From Cloacimonetes bacterium SCGC AAA252-N17 (lineage in GTDB: Bacteria; Cloacimonadota; Cloacimonadia; JGIOTU-2): a stretch of 5,564 bases of DNA. A program made the position numbers and the translations under genes. Position 1 is the first letter of the stretch; each line of letters opens with the position of its first letter. This document shows positions 5,481 to 5,564 of the stretch, piece after piece. The stretch is taken from assembly GCA_000404785.1 (NCBI GenBank), contig ASNI01000075.1:4617-10180 (forward strand), written 5' to 3'. Below the pieces are notes generated by a model, which saw nothing but the letters and a program-made list of their open reading frames with translations, ran no database searches and was not told the DNA's origin.

Positions 5481-5564
5481 TCATGAGTTCACTTTAAAAA
5501 CCCCAGTTGGGGGATTAGCGGTATGTTTTTGTACTTCATCTTTCAACAAAGCATAAATATCTGG
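5481..5564 (-). CDS. 3' end of an unidentified gene (last 27 codons)
   Basis: The minus strand is open from the right edge to TGA at 5483-5481, reading PDIYALLKDEVQKHTA followed by NPPTGVFKVNS. The codon choice (AAA, GAT, ATT, GAA, TTG) matches the other genes and the sequence looks like real protein with a short helix. It is too short to assign to a family. The CCCC-AG/GT-GGGG palindrome (5501-5512) sits inside the last dozen codons, so a repeat insertion may have changed the original C-terminus. A run of 27 codons can be open by chance, so this call is moderate. Confidence 0.5.
   Translation of the reverse strand, partial: PDIYALLKDEVQKHTANPPTGVFKVNS

Overview
The window comes from a low-GC bacterial genome with long secreted proteins rich in Asn, Asp and Thr. 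The ASH/DUF1573 Ig-like domains, a NosD-type beta-helix and mostly weak Shine-Dalgarno sites suggest the Bacteroidota/Ignavibacteriota (FCB) side of the bacteria; this is an inference from style, as no marker gene is present. Genetic code 11 fits: UGA ends two or three of the genes, and the 981 visible codons of the longest gene contain no in-frame UGA.

Layout. All recognisable genes are on the minus strand. Read in the direction of transcription (right to left): the last 27 codons of an unidentified gene enter from the right edge (5564-5481). A gene-poor stretch of roughly 925 bases (5480-4556) follows, made of short palindromes, a possible structured element and the 3' remnant of an IS30-family insertion sequence. 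Next come two coupled genes, a secreted DUF1573 protein (4555-3479) and a secreted or lipid-anchored single-domain rhodanese (3482-3048), which overlap by 4 bases. After a 103-base gap a very large secreted protein begins (2944 to beyond base 1), with a pectate-lyase-like/NosD right-handed beta-helix followed by ASH (choice-of-anchor D type) domains.

Main point. The DUF1573 gene is interrupted by one in-frame UGA at 4360-4358. A simple ORF caller would split it into a 65-residue and a 282-residue fragment. The UGA lies exactly where DUF1573 proteins have the first Cys of their conserved S-C-G-C-T motif, so the protein reads S-S-U-G-C-T. Starting 11 bases after the UGA there is a perfect 9-bp inverted repeat with a central GU (4346-4327). 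Its apical part, AGGUCU closed by a stem, closely resembles the E. coli fdhF SECIS at nearly the same distance from the UGA. The best reading is a selenocysteine-containing DUF1573 protein of 358 residues with a U-G-C redox-like motif, made together with a periplasmic rhodanese. A role in extracytoplasmic sulfur/selenium or thiol redox chemistry is inference. No sel genes lie in the window, so the decoding machinery has to be looked for elsewhere in the genome.
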